Origin: Macrobrachium rosenbergii
Lineage: Eukaryota; Arthropoda; Malacostraca; Decapoda; Palaemonidae
Direction: 5' to 3'
Assembly (NCBI RefSeq): GCF_040412425.1
Contig: NC_089742.1
Location: forward strand, 74,680,125 to 74,744,124
DNA: 64,000 nucleotides
Part shown: positions 21,279 through 35,200 of the stretch, piece by piece
Layout: each line of letters opens with the position of its first letter
Position numbering within the stretch: position 1 is the stretch's first letter
Notes under the pieces: generated by a model
Told to the model about the DNA's origin: nothing
The model's input: only the letters and a program-made list of their open reading frames with translations
The model's database searches: none
Position numbers and translations under genes: made by a program

Positions 21279-23690
21279 GGTTTTACCTTAGACTGAAATA
21301 TATAAAAATATATATCTATCAAAACTACTGATCACTTTTTTTTTTTACCGGATATGCTACATGTATGGTATTTGTAATACCCAAAATTACCAATTAACTT
21401 CACGATTTCTTCACTCTTTTTGGATAAGCTCCAAATCCAGAAATTAAAGAAACTCCGATACCCGAGGCAAAATGGATCTATTCCAGCTCTAACAAATACT
21501 GTATACTCAATTAAAACTAATTACCTTACTGCTAGCATTTTTACTGATTATTCCTACTAAATACATGAGCTGAGCACATAATGTCTACTATTCATACTCT
21601 AATGTCTTTGCATATATCCTTTCCTTACAGTGTATTTATAGTTTACATTTCTTATGCAATATATATTTCTGTTCCCATATTTTTCATTTTTATCACTTCA
21701 ATTTCTCAAATAATAATTTTACTTAGCACTTACTACTTTTGTTGGCTTGCTTTTGTATATATGCTAGTTGCTTCAGATTAATCCTTACATTTCCAATTAA
21801 TTCTAGCATGTTTGCTTTATTTCTGTTCTTATTCTAAGTGTACTAAATACTTCTATTACTGCTTCCTTTTAGTTCTGTTTTCAATATCATAATGTACTTC
21901 TACTTCTAACTCTATTATTTTCCCTTACCTTCATCTTACTACCTAATATAAAACAGTTGGCATTACAGAAAATTGTCATGACTAAAGAAGTCAAAAATGT
22001 CCCACTATCTCTGCTATTGGATATACTGGTGATGATACTAATAAAATATACCTATAGGTATAAAAAACGGGAATTGTTTAGTTGATCAAACAGTGTGTGT
22101 GGTATTATTTACTTAGGTCTGATGGGGTCCCCTTCATATTTAAGAATCAATAATCACAGGAATTTATGTGACAGTAATGGCTATGATAAGGATAGTTTTA
22201 ACAACCAATGTGTTCAAGCATTTTAAATACACCCCTCTAAACAAGCAAATATTTATATTCCAAATACTGTTCAAGACAATTAGAGTAAACATGAAGTGGA
22301 AAATTTTTACACTGTAAAATTAAAAAACTGTTTGTCCTTATGCATTTGACACCAAAGTTAATCATTGTTAACTTACTTCAATTATTATTAAGTATACATT
22401 TTGATGTATCAACAGAATTATATTATAAGGATACGAAGTCAACAGAAATAATATGTGTTGACTTTAGTGAACTCTTACATAATATAAATATCACACACCA
22501 AAATAAACATAATTTTATATTTCTGTTAAAGGTAAAATTTTGGGATTAAAACAAAGACTAAATAATTAGTTATGTTAAAACAATGCAACCTGTGTTACAA
22601 GATTTTATAACCGAACTACTTAAATAAAAACTTAACCAACATTAGACATTACAAGTGAATGACAATATAATCAATGCTTAATTTTAGATTTTGATTAATA
22701 CTTAATTTTATGTTTTAATCATAAATTCAATGATTCTCCAAATATCCACAAAATAAATTTATACTCAAGATTTAATGTCAATTTTCCCTTTCAAAATCAC
22801 ATACCCAAAATTATTCTTCAAATATTCATAAGCAACAGGTAACACTGAATTTACTTAAACCTAACACTGTTAAAAACTTAAAATATAGAGAGATAGAGGA
22901 TATGCTCTGTTCATGTGAAAATAGTAGATTTAAAGATTATTTTCACAAGACATGCAATAACCATTATTATTTTTAAACTCGGCTCTAAATTCAGACTCAT
23001 ACCAAAATAAATCAAAATACCACTACTATCATGAGTAGTACAGAATGAGATCACTGTTAATCAAACACAAAATTAGCTCCTTACATTAATTTTTTAGTCA
23101 TTTTTCTATGCTTCCTTATTTCATTGTGTGAGCTCACATTCTGAAATCATAGGATACACACGGATAAAGAAGTGTACAATGAATACTGATTCACTGTTCA
23201 TTGAAATTTAAAAGCAACATCTACTGTTTTTCCTTTCCATACAGTAAATTTCTGAGAAGGAAAAACACTACATAATGCTTCTGAAATACATGAACAATAT
23301 GCAGTGGTTTTCTTTTTCAGACATTTACTTATTGAATGCATCATGCCTTGTACTGTTGAGGAGTCAAGGCGACAGAGGATGTTTAACTATTTCCCAGAAG
23401 TCAGACCACCTGAACAAATTAGAAATGTTGCTTAGGTCTGTGAAAATTTGTTACAAAAAGCAATTGGTGAGCAACATTAAATACGCCTAAGTTAGCTTAC
23501 ATGCCTTTGGCAAAAAATTCAGTTCAGAGGCCTTGGAAGAACATAATGCTGTGGCAACACAAAGCAACGTACCATAACAAAAATGAGAAACTTAATACAA
23601 TGTAAAAGTGGTTTTCACAGCAAAGAGAACTGAGATAAGACAGATATGGCATTCCTGTAATCGCCATGGATTGTTTGATAGGTGGTTGAG
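21279..23690. other. No recognisable gene
   Basis: Very AT-rich DNA with short hydrophobic reading frames typical of such composition. No repeat termini or protein motifs were identified. It lies downstream of the p23 gene. Confidence 0.5.
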
Positions 23691-23729
23691 AGTGAGTGAG
23701 TGAGTGCACCCACCAAAGAAATAGACTCT

Positions 23730-24650
23730 TTCAACAGAAGTTATTGGATATGCTCAACTTCGGCAATGCTTACCTGTTTTGGAAGTACCCTGGAAAACAC
23801 AATGTGATGGCAGAATTTCATGATGTTCATGGCCTCATGCAAAGCAAGCAGAGGATTTGCCTCCGTTTTTTCAAGGCTAAAGTCTCCCATTCTCTCAAGC
23901 CCTGCAACTCTGGAACTGCTAGATGGCAATGGGCCTTAAAAAATAAAATGCACTCACTGCCAGTCCATTATTATTCACCACACAAGGCAAGATCCACCAT
24001 GATTGTCATCATTCCGAGATAGGGCACCACCAAGACAATGTACTTAAAATCCATCTGGACAAAGTCAGGGTCACCTTCATGATGGATAACTGAGGTTCAG
24101 CAAATGACAGAAGAATATGACTAAGTGCATTTTGCTCCCTAAAAAATAACTTACTTGGACCTATGGACCAGGGAGTGGCAATTTATACTACCAAGAGGCT
24201 GTAACAAACAATGCTTTTGAATTAAGTGGTGGTGGTCTTTCAGGATGAAGATTCTTCAGGATGAAGATTCTTGTAGTGAAGATCACGAAAGATGACTTGA
24301 AAATTTGAATCACTGTAACCTATAGTCTGCCATATTCAACCAGGTTGCAGCATGGGAGGCTTTGAAACCAAAATCATTACGCAACACATGGAAAAAGTGG
24401 CTAGAGGATACTGAAGATGCTCAAGACGTTGGTGGCTTTGATTCTAGCGATTTCCGTGCCACCTTCCAAAAATTTGGCCAATCCTTGACCAATGAAGAAA
24501 TGGATAATTGGCTAGAAAAAGATGTAGGAGAATGGGTTACCAGTTGCTCATGCAATAATTCAGAAGTTGTATGAGTATGCCAATGATGAAGAGGATGTTA
24601 TAAATGCACTGATGACATCAACATAACTCTTATATTTTGGGGTGCACACA
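23730..24650 (+). pseudogene. Tigger/pogo-type transposase remnant (Tc1/mariner superfamily), plus strand
   Basis: Several frames together follow the order of a Tigger/jerky DDE transposase. NAYLFWKYPGKHNVMAEF matches the region around the first catalytic Asp (usual NxDExGLFWK; the Asp is not kept). KAKVSHSLKP, then ALKNKMHSLPVHYYSPHKAR follow, then VTFMMDN (second catalytic Asp) near 24075. LLGPMDQGVAIY (24152-24187) matches the near-universal LLxPMDQGV block. The C-terminal part AWEALKPKSLRNTWKKWLED continues to WLEKDVGEW (24362-24535). Stops and frameshifts throughout make it inactive. No terminal repeats were located, and the DNA-binding half is missing. Confidence 0.75.
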
Positions 24651-25017
24651 AAAACATTGATCAGGTGGCCCGACATTCTTACCCCTGAATGTAACGCATG
24701 ACATCAGGAATCCTTCATGTACTAAGGGCAAATAAGGGAATTATTACAAATCTTCCTGATGCAATTTTGGTCAGGAAGGTTGACTGTGGCTGACTCCTCC
24801 TTCTGAATGAAGAGTCACCTGGGATTGCTGTCAAATGTGCCTTCATCCCTCACTCCCTCAACCTAAACTGGACCCTATGGTATCCCCACCCCTGCAACTT
24901 CACTGTCTCAACCTTCCACCTCTACAACCCATGAGTTTGAAACATTAGGAATGGGGGTTCAGCAATTCTGACTAGGACTAAGATGTCCAGTCACCAAAAC
25001 CACAATGGAAAAAATTA

Positions 25018-25265
25018 AGTATATCTTAGTTTAACCAGACCACTGAGCTGGTTAATAGCTCTCCTATGGCTGGCCCGAAGGATTAGATTTATTTTATGTG
25101 GTTAAGAATATTGTGGAATCCGTACCACATTATGACGAGAAATGAATTTCTATCACCGGAAATAAATTCCTCTAATTCTTCATTGGCTGCTCGGAGTGTC
25201 AAATGCTGGGCCACCAGCGTGCTAGCCAAAAGCTCTACCCACCCCTCCAATGAAGAACTTAACCA
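25018..25265 (-). mobile_element. tRNA-derived SINE, copy B
   Basis: Inverted relative of copy A (2362-2662). The tRNA-like head is near 25265 and the AACCAGACCACTGAGCTGGT tail block near 25030. It lies in the same sense as p23, about 370 bp downstream of the p23 stop, and contains a minus-strand AATAAA at about 25093-25088. Confidence 0.75.
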
Positions 25266-25632
25266 CAATGGAGCCTCACTATGCATCAAAATGTCATCTT
25301 CAAAGAATAAACAAAAGTTTACTTCACAATTATCAAATACACTTTGGTATTTTAACTGGCTTGTAAATATTTAATACACTGTTGTTTAAATTTTGTCATC
25401 TTCAAGGTAAGATAACGAAAAGAGGCATATATGAATACTAAGACCAATCAGGAATTCAGACAAAAAGTACTTAAGACCTAAGACAGTGCAGAGAACTCAC
25501 CTCATAAAATGCAAATACGAAGTAAAAATGTTAATGATGATGGTCATAAAAAAGTAGACTTCCTGTACAATTAACCCTGACCCATATATGAAAAGTAAGT
25601 TACCTGTAGACTAGGGACACAGCTGGACACAA

Positions 25633-25737
25633 TTACTCCAAGTCAGGGAGGTCATCATCATCAGAATCCTCATCTTCAAGGTCATCAAGTGATGGCCTAC
25701 TATCTCCACCACCCAACCCTCCCATTTGCCTCATCAT
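25633..25737 (-). CDS. p23 coding exon 4 (terminal)
   Basis: The acceptor is TTTCTATAG on the minus strand. The exon encodes MMRQMGGLGGG followed by an acidic tail, with TAA at 25635-25633. Its first codons align with the MMNNMGG block of vertebrate p23, so no exon is needed between this one and exon 3. It begins at phase 0. Confidence 0.92.
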   Translation of the reverse strand: MMRQMGGLGGGDSRPSLDDLEDEDSDDDDLPDLE

Positions 25738-28700
25738 CTATAGAAAAAAAAGAAAAAGAAAGGGTATAAAAATTTTATAACCATTTAACAAATTTTTATC
25801 ATAAATAAATTAAACACCATTTAATATTAAAACATCACAACTTTTGTGAATGACATTTTTGCCCTGGAAACCACATTGTTCTCACAAAGTCTTAATACAA
25901 ATAAAAAATGTATTTACTTAAATGCTTCACCTCACATATACTACACTTACAACTGTAAAATTTTTTCTCCACTTAAACTAAACCTGTGTTCAGCAATTAT
26001 ATCATAATTCAGCTAATGTGCATTCATTCAAACCCAATAAAAGTGCTATTTAAATTTTAGTTGAATGAAAAACTTTCATACTCTGACACCTGAACTTAGT
26101 AGACCTCATCGTTATTACTTACCAGAAGCATCATCGAGTACAGAAAACAAAGGAGAAAGTACCTAACTACAGTGTAAAATAGAGTTGCATAACGTAATAT
26201 GCCTGCTGTAAATTGTTAAATTTATACATAGATATTTTTTTTCTAAATGAAAACATCACGATTTGTTTATCTGACAATAACTTGCTCTGAAATTCTCAGG
26301 TGGAATGGAATGGAATATAAAATTTAGACCAAAGGCCAAGCACTGGGACCTATGAGGTCATACTAGAAACGAAATTGAGGGTGTAACAGGAGGAAAACCC
26401 AGCAGTTGCACTATGAAATAATTGTTAGGAGAGGAGTGGATAGCAAGATGGAAGAAAGATATGAATGGAGGTACAGTAAAAGGAACAAAAGGGGGTTGCA
26501 GTTAGGGGCTGCAGGGATGCTGCAAAGAACTTTAGTAATGCCTACAGTGCACCCCGTGAGGAGCACTGATTCAACACTTACAATAGGCAAGCCATAGTTG
26601 AAGGATAAGCAGCAGGTGAAACAGAAGCACAAGACATATATGGGAAGGTAACTCGTAATGAAAAAAATGAGTGTGAGCACCAGAAGAGAGTGGGTAATAG
26701 GCTGAGAGGACTCAGGGGAGCATCAAGCAAGCAAAGAATCCTGTCTAGAACTACAGTAATTAAAGGAAAAGTATTACTACTGCCTTCAACATACCAAGTG
26801 AGGACTTAGAGAAGCTTTCACTGTGATGTCCATAACTCTTTATTGCACTCAAAGAGCAGCAACGGCCACATAAAAGAAGACAGCTGACAGTCCAGACAGC
26901 AGAAGGACTGCCAACTTTACAAAAAGATTCAGCACTAACATTTATACCTAAAAGCATAGGAGAAGATTCCCCATGCTTCAGACTATCTTTAGGAGGATGG
27001 ATCTCAGCTACACTACAGCTATTGACGTTAAGACACCAAAAGAAGAGTCAACAGGGAGAGGAATGCTGTGAACAGCAGCAAAATAATGGACACATGGAAA
27101 GAATCATTAGCACAATTGAAACTACTGTTGCAATCAAAATCACCAGTTCCTTCAATGCCAAGGTCAGCATGGGTCATGCAAATTTGTCATGGCAGCTATG
27201 GTGATCACAATAAAAGACAATTCAGTACCCAAAGGCATCTAAAGAGGCATTGAAGGCAATGCTGGAACCAGGTTAAAACTGATAGGCCAATTATCAACTG
27301 ATCCACAGATGAACAGATGACAGCCATAAACTAATTAATACATTGAAAACACCCACTTCTTCAAGCAATCTACAAAAGCTGCATCAGCAGATCTCAAGAA
27401 CTCCAAAGAAGGAACTGGGGCAAAAGTGGAAGGAACGGGAAAAGGTGGACGATTAGCTGGCAAGAAGAAATGAGGTCTGAGGTGGTAAGAAAGCAGAAAA
27501 CCTTCTAAGGGGTAAAAAGACAGTCAACACCAAAACAAGCATGGAATCCTAATCTGAAATAATTCAATTCTTGACTGCAGAATAGATAACATGGCTGAAC
27601 AAGAAGCCAAAATAGGCATCTCTTGAATCTTTGGCACAGGTTGGTTCCAATCCCTCATCTGAGCTAAAGAAACCACTGGGACAATTCACACACAATGGGC
27701 ATATCTCTTGCAGGAAACCTGCCCTACATGAAAGTAACTTTGAATGTAGATCCATAACTAAAAATCACCTAAAAGAGCTGCGAGCATGCCCCTGAACAGC
27801 TTCACGTGTTGACTGTGGCTTAATGAAGTCATCAATAAAATTTTCAAGCCAAAATTTAATAACACTCACAATTCATAACAAACAAAACCCCCAAATTTTC
27901 ATATATAAATGACAGGCTATGAATACATAGCATAAATGAGCAAAATTATAAATGCTTACTAAGCTAAGATTTAAGGAAAGGATAATAACCTTCAGTTAGT
28001 AAGAGCAATGATATTTAAAAAGCAGCACTGCAGGAGAGAACGCTGAGAACAGAAAACAGATAATTGAACATAACCTTTTACCATGAAACAATGAAGAAAA
28101 TCTGTGTTAAACTGTTAACAACAATTGTTTAAATATTAAAAAAATTACAGTAACTGGATATATTTTACTAAAATTAATACCGAAGGAATCCCATGATTGT
28201 TATAACATTGTTATAAAATTGAGGTTAAGATGAGGCAATCAACCTAGAAAATATGATGAAAGTAAATTACTATATTTACTAAAAAAAAGTGCAAACTAAC
28301 ATTAAGGTAGCTAAATGTAATGCGACCTGCCAAGCTCTTATAATAAACTAAAAACTTGCAGATCACAGATAAAATATCATCAAATGAAGAAAGGGTAACA
28401 AGTAAACAAAGGAATAAAAACCCACAAATTGCTAATCCTAGTAGAGAAGCTTAGAATACACCTGTAAACAACAATGCCACATTGAAGAATGACAACTTGT
28501 GGGGTGGCAGAACATGCCTATGCACATTCAGTGGAGTCTGTCTTTTTGGATTTATTAAGTTGGTGGTACTGGAAGAGCCACAGCATGGACTGGAGCTATT
28601 TAAACTTAGCAGGTTTGAATATTTTTTTTTTTGTCCTCAGATGATAAAATAAAAAAGACTGCCTGAGTCTAATTACTTTCATTCTCAAATTATAGCTAAA

Positions 28701-31700
28701 CTTTGTTTTAAATATTGAACTACCAGGTTAAGCTACCTAAAGGTTAGCCATGATAAGCACTCATTCATATATAAGTACAGTACCTCAGATACCAGAATCT
28801 CATGACATTTAATAACATTTTTCAGACCATTAGTTATTTCCCAATAATTCAAACCAAGGGCTGACATACTAGAAGTATGCAATAGTCAAAACTGCAATTT
28901 TATACTGTTGAGAGGCTTGAGAGGCTTCCCTAGTGATTTGAAAGTTCATTCTGAAAATGGCCACACTTTCCATATGACTGACTAGTATCTATTAGTTCTC
29001 ACCTCTTCCAAGTCTGGGTTTTGACCCTCTCCTTCATCTTCACTGTCATCTTCATCCTTCCATCTTCCAAAGTCGACCTTCAGCCAATGCTGTTTTACTT
29101 TGTCTTTGAGTAGATGTGGCCAGAAGGGACCTTCTTCTTTTTTAACTAAAATCAGTTCTATGTTACGGTCCCTAACAAAACTGCGACTCTTCTGTGGGAA
29201 TAAAAGAAAGTACAAAGTGATCAATGTACAAGATAAGAATAGGTGTAAGATAACAAAATTTTTGGGGGGCACAATTCCTTTTATATTCTCAAGAGCCAGA
29301 AGAAACTAGTTATCACTCGAAATTTGCAGAGTTAATTCTTAAAGCTAGAAAAACCCCAGGTCTGATTCCTCAAATTTTCATCAATATAATATTTTTTTTG
29401 AGCATTGTGGCATTTATGAATACATAAGACAAAATGAGCAAAATGTACAAAAACTGAAGTGCTTAACCCTTTCATATCTGCATAGTTTCACATCACTGAG
29501 GGCAATGAGCCCCGATGTGTCTAACCTTCAGAAAAAATAATTAGAAAATTCAGCAAAAATGATATTTATGCCAACAACGTTCATTTTGCTGTCCTTTTTC
29601 TAAATGTTTATATTTTATGGTGGAATAGTCAGAATAAGAGTCCCAGCCCTCTAAATACAAAAAAATGTGAGTTATTTGAAAAAAAAAAAACCTTATTTTT
29701 ACCATGAAAAAATGAAGAAATTTTGTATGAGAAAGCCAATAAAATTCTCTAAACAACAATATGAATGGAAAACGAATAAATCCAGTTGGTAAAAAAAATT
29801 GACAGAAAAAACTGGAAATATTTTACTATGGTTAATCGCTAGAAAAAGATTTTTTTGAAGAGCCCTATCTCGGTTATTTTGTTATAACTTTGTAAATATA
29901 AAATGTGAGGAAAAGTTGAAGAATAATGTGAGAGTCAAGAAAAATGGCAATCAAGTTTCCGTTATAAAAAATTAAGACGAAAAAAAATGTTACTCAACAT
30001 ATTTACTCAAAAATAACAGTTGCAAATTATTTTTTATTAAGAAAGCTAAATAAAATTCCTAAATGCCAAGCTTTTAAATAATAAACTAGAGGAAAAGATG
30101 CAGAATAAAGTGAGAGCCAAAAATATCATCAAATGCAAAGTTTCATTTGACCGTTATAAATTGAAACAAACGAAAAAAAAAAACCCAGTCATCATTATAA
30201 TCGTAGCTAAAAAGCTATAACAGTTAGGCGAACATTATTTTTGTAAAGCCAATAAAATTCTCTAAATATTGATATATAAAACAATGAAAAACGAATAAGT
30301 CCAGTTGGTGAAACAATTTATAGAGAAGAGGGTGAAACAGAACGATTTGCCTATGCAATTCTAGAAAAAGTTTTTTTGAAGAGTCTGTTTTTTTGAAATT
30401 ACTTTTAAATATACGAAAATGTTGGATGGTAGAATAAAGGAAGAGAAAAATGGCATGGACTGGCAGCAGTTTCATTTTTTATAATTTGATTGCGAAAAAA
30501 AAATGTTACCGTTTCAACATTATCTTTTTTTGTCCTCAGATAACAGTTAAAATAAAATAATTTTTACTGCCAATAAAATTCCCTAAATATTGACATATAA
30601 AAAATGGAAAACGAATAAGTCCAGTTTCTGAAAAAATTGATAGAAAAGAGCTGAGAAAAAGCGCTCTTAGTTTTAAATATTGAACTAGAAATTTTTTTTT
30701 TGAAAGTTACCCTATCTCGGTTATTTTTCATAGAAATTCTTTGTAAATATACGAAAAAGTAGAGGAAAAGTTGAAGAATAAAGAAAGTCAAGAAAAATGG
30801 ACATTTAGCGGCAACATTTTCAGACCACGTTATAAATTGATCGAAAGAAAAAAAAAAAGTTCGTTGTCAACATTATTGTTAAGTAGCTCAAAAAACTATA
30901 ACAGTTAGGCGAATGAATTATTTTTTATGAAACAAGAAAATTCTCTAAATATCGACATATAAAATAATTATCACTGTTGGTGAAAAATTGATAGAAAAGT
31001 GGGTTGAAACAGAGGCTTCCTAGTACGGTGAATTATTAGACATTTTTTTGAAGAGCTCTCTGATTTTTTTTCATAGAAATCACTTTGTAAATATACAAAA
31101 ATGTAGAGGAAAGGTTGAGGAATAAAGTGAGAGTCAAGAAAAATGGCTTTGGTCAACAGTTTCATTTTCGTTATAAGCTGTTGAAACGAAAAAAAAATGT
31201 TTTGACCCTAGCTCCTATAACAGTTGGGTGAATGAATTATTTTTATGAGAAAGCCAACAAAATTCTCATCTTATATATGATAATGAAAAATGAGATTCAG
31301 AGCCAGCCTAAAATCCAGGCGTCTCTATTGATGCACTAACAAATTTTTGTAGTTTTTGAGCAAAAATTTGGCCAGCATGTTGGAAACTGTTTCGATTCTT
31401 TTATGTAAAAATCGTGTTTATGCCTTACGCATGGTCTCTAACAAAAGTGTGGCCTGCCTTCTGCGTGGGAATCAGCTGATGTCATTGTGATCAATTTTTA
31501 CTACAAGATAAGATGCACAGTAGAGGAACTAAAAAATTTATAGAAAAAGGATACCAAACAGAGTGTTTCCAATAATGTAATCCTACATTTTATAAAAAAA
31601 TGTAAGCCGAGAAGAAACTAGTTAGGATCAGCTGATTTCATTTGCAGATTTACTATTCTTAGGGAAGCTACAAAAAACTAGTTATCACAGAAAATTTGCA

Positions 31701-32178
31701 TCGATGTCTGATTCGGTCCAAGGTATTTTCATGGAAACCACCAACTGGACGAAAATAAAAAAATTTTGAGCATTGCGAAAAATGGCCATTTATACGTATA
31801 ATTCATCACTCAACCAGGAAGGGGGTGGGGTTATTAGAAATATGCCGTCAAAAACTGAAGTGGTTAATAGGCCATAAATTCATAAAATACACATAAGGCT
31901 ATTTTATCGTTAAAATGCCCTTACAAACTGTGTCTATCTTTGGCAGTAGAGAAAAAATGTTAACAACATTACAAGCTGCTGATGATATAAATAGGTATGG
32001 AATTGTAGAGGACACTGATTCATCAATAAAATGGGCCTTATAAGTGAAGGAAATGGCCAAAAACACAATTGCACAACATAAATAATTTTCAAAGAAATTA
32101 AAAAACAAAAGGTCAAACAGAAAACACAATGTAAAGTAAATTCTTTTTTATCTGTTATTTAAACAACCAAGCCTGAAA

Positions 32179-32213
<35 letters not shown>

Positions 32214-35200
32214 GAGTCCCCCCCCCCTTCACTCCCCAACTTCTAACGGATAATTCCAAAAGTGACAATGAATTTATGAGAGCTTAAATTTGCAAACAAA
32301 TTAAAAATAAATTCAAAATTCTTAAATGCATGAAATTACCATATTTTCCATCAACAAAGACACTTAACCTCAAGGATTCACCCAATAAGGTGGCAACGCT
32401 TGAGAGCTGATTGTTTTGTTTTTCAGTGCACTGCACACATTTAGCTATCTCAATGCATCAAAGAAGTGATTTTGGATGGTACAGCATATTGATCACTGTA
32501 CAGTAATCCCCCCCTTATTCGTGGGGGGTGCATACCACAAACCAGCCCCCGCGAGCAAATAGCTAAATCCTGCGAATGCTTAGAACCCTTCTAAAAACAC
32601 TTAGAACTGCTTATTTTGATAGTTCAAACAGACACAAAACAAACTAAAAATGCTTATACAGGTACTATCCTACTTCACGATGGGGTTAGGTTCCAAAAAA
32701 AACCCATCGTTTGTTGGAAAAAACATAAGAAATACCAAAACGTATCTCAAACAAAGCCTAGCCTACACTAGGGTATTTGGTACCATGTATACATGTATGG
32801 TAGCCTAGCCTACACTATAAAGTATACTCTATACATACAAGGTATAGTAATTATTAATATCAGTTAATTCTGGAGGTTCATGCAAAGTGACTTATGATAA
32901 TTCAGTGCAAAGAGAAATTGAACAACAAGAATTAGCTTAGCCTACACTATGGTACATTGTATACATATACGGTAGCGCGGCCTACATTACACTGTACTCT
33001 GTATTCACATATATTATATAAACGTCAAAGCAACAAACAGGCATCTTTTAAAACGTTAAGCCTTAATTCACTATATCCAATAATACTGTATATACAGTAA
33101 ACCACCCCGTATTCATGCGAATAGCTAAACTCCGCGAATACCTAAAACCCCTCTAAAAACACTTAGAACTGCCTATTTTGATATTTAAACACAAAACAAA
33201 CCATCTAAAAATATTTATACCTGAGTATTTTAATAGTTTTATCACAAAAAGTGCATTTAGTCATAAAAATTATATGAAAATACAGTAATTAGTGAATATT
33301 TCTCAGTGAAAAATACCACAAATGGGTGAATTTTCAATGAATAATGGGTAGGTACATTCCACAGAGGAATCCGTGAATATGAGAGTCTGCGAAATGTGAG
33401 AATGCAAATACGGGGGGTTTACTGTATTCTTATATTGCTTTTGTATTATAAATTGCAGTCACAGCGATCAATGTTTGGTTTGGAAATCATTTATGCGGCA
33501 TTCGTTTCGTCATATTTAATTCAGTTCAGAGCGCTTTTCTTGCTTCTAGTTAGTGTAAATGAATCTCTAGATACTTTTTTCACATGGGGCAAGGTTATTT
33601 TTCCGTTATACGAAGTGTTTTTAAGTAGAAATATAACTAAAATACGTCTCGTTGTGAAATTAATATATCTATTTTTTCGTTAACAGATGACGATGGCCGT
33701 TTGGGGACGTTTGTTTTGTGTAAAAAAAATTCAAGATTGTTTGCTATTTTCACTTGATTTCATCATTTTACGAGCTTTACATAATTATCTTTTATCGGTG
33801 TAAAAATAACAGTAATGTGTTCTTTCATGCCAAGTAGTTTTGATTAAAATACTTTCTACCCAATTTTAATTATGATCGAGTTTCATCTATGTTGCTGATG
33901 CACGATAATTTACAGTATCTATGTTGCTGATGCATGATAATTTACAGTATATCATTGACCGCTTGAACATTGTTTTCTCAGCTTCAGCTACAACTTGCAG
34001 CTTAAATTTAGCAATATATTTCCTTGACGATCTTTTATCCATACCGAATAAGGGTATAATGTAAAAATATATCAGTCATATTCTACTTAACATCATTTGT
34101 GCTATAAGCTACGGTAATTGTTTATTACCTTACAATGGTTGAAATACCAGGTAAACGGCTGTTGTTATCCAATTCGGTTATAAACAAAACAAGAGTTTCT
34201 TGTTCTGTTGTTTATGGCTGTACGCATTTACACGGGTATAATGTTACTAACAATACTTTTATCATTCTCTTTTACTTTTTTAACTATAAGATGGGATAAA
34301 GAGATGGAAAAAAAGTTGTCTATTGTAATTTGGTCTCTCTCACTGCCTGATTATGCCCCTGCCTGCACCCACACAAAATTTTAAAAAATTGTATAAATAA
34401 TATTGTCTATAGATATTAATTGCTTACCCCATTGCAAAATCGATTATCGTAAGGTTAATTATCATAACTTGAGCATTACCCGAGTATTTTAATAGTTTTA
34501 TAAGATGAAAATACAGTAATTAGTGAATATTTCTCAGTGGAAAATACCGCATATGGGCGAATTTTCCGCAAATAATGGGTAGATACGTTTCAAAGAGAAA
34601 TCTGTGAATACGTGAGCGCGCGAATCGTGAGACCACGAATACGGGTGGTTTACTGTAATGCTTTCAGTTCATTTATTTTTAGAGCATATTGATCACTGCA
34701 ATGCTTTCAGTTTATTTGTTTTAAAAACATTTGTTATGTTTCTTCCAGTTCATTGATTTTTAATATTAAATATGCTGTCTTGAAATTGACACCAAGTAAA
34801 ATGAAAATGAGAGAGAGAGTCACACTCCCATCACATTTAGGTGAACACAGGATAATGTTCAGTCTATGTTATTACAAGTTATTTAATCAAATTATAAAAA
34901 AATAACAAATTTTTACAGTAATTTGTATTTTTCCTAACATACAAACCTGAAGTCTTTACATAGCTATCCCCTCCCTCCAGCTGGGAGGCATTCATTTTAC
35001 CTTTTGGCCCAGGAAGCAGAATGAGGGGTGGCTAGAGGTGGGACATTTATGCAAAGCCATCAGGCTTGTATGTTAGGAAAAATACAAATTACTTTGAAAA
35101 TAAGTCATTTGTTCCTAAACATTTACAAACCCTCAGTCTTTACATTTGTGAGACTTACTCCTTGGTGGGAGGATTGTGAGCAAATCTCTGAACTGACTGG

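Larger units (their letters stand above)
32660..34475. mobile_element. Second TA-inserting element nested in the first
   Basis: The left end CAGGTACTATCCTACTTCAC and the right part CGTAAGGTTAATTATCATAA then CTTGAGCATTAC resemble inverted ends of the CAGGTAGT..ACTTACGA type seen at 37377-39042. The edges are approximate because both ends have decayed. Confidence 0.5.
32501..34655. mobile_element. Pogo/Tigger-like MITE (CAGTAAACCCCC family), interrupted
   Basis: The left end CAGTAATCCCCCCCTTATTCG (32501 on) and the right end GAATACGGGTGGTTTACTG (to 34655) are flanked by TA on both sides. Between them, a continuous family consensus can be assembled only by removing about 1.8 kb (near 32662-34470), which carries ends of a second TA-inserting family and another copy of this same family at 33095-33424. 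No transposase is present. Confidence 0.7.

Noticed and set aside
29550..31165. Several 60-83-codon hydrophobic minus-strand frames
   Set aside because: They recur with the 0.32-0.36-kb tandem unit in AT-rich DNA and share no conserved protein motif.
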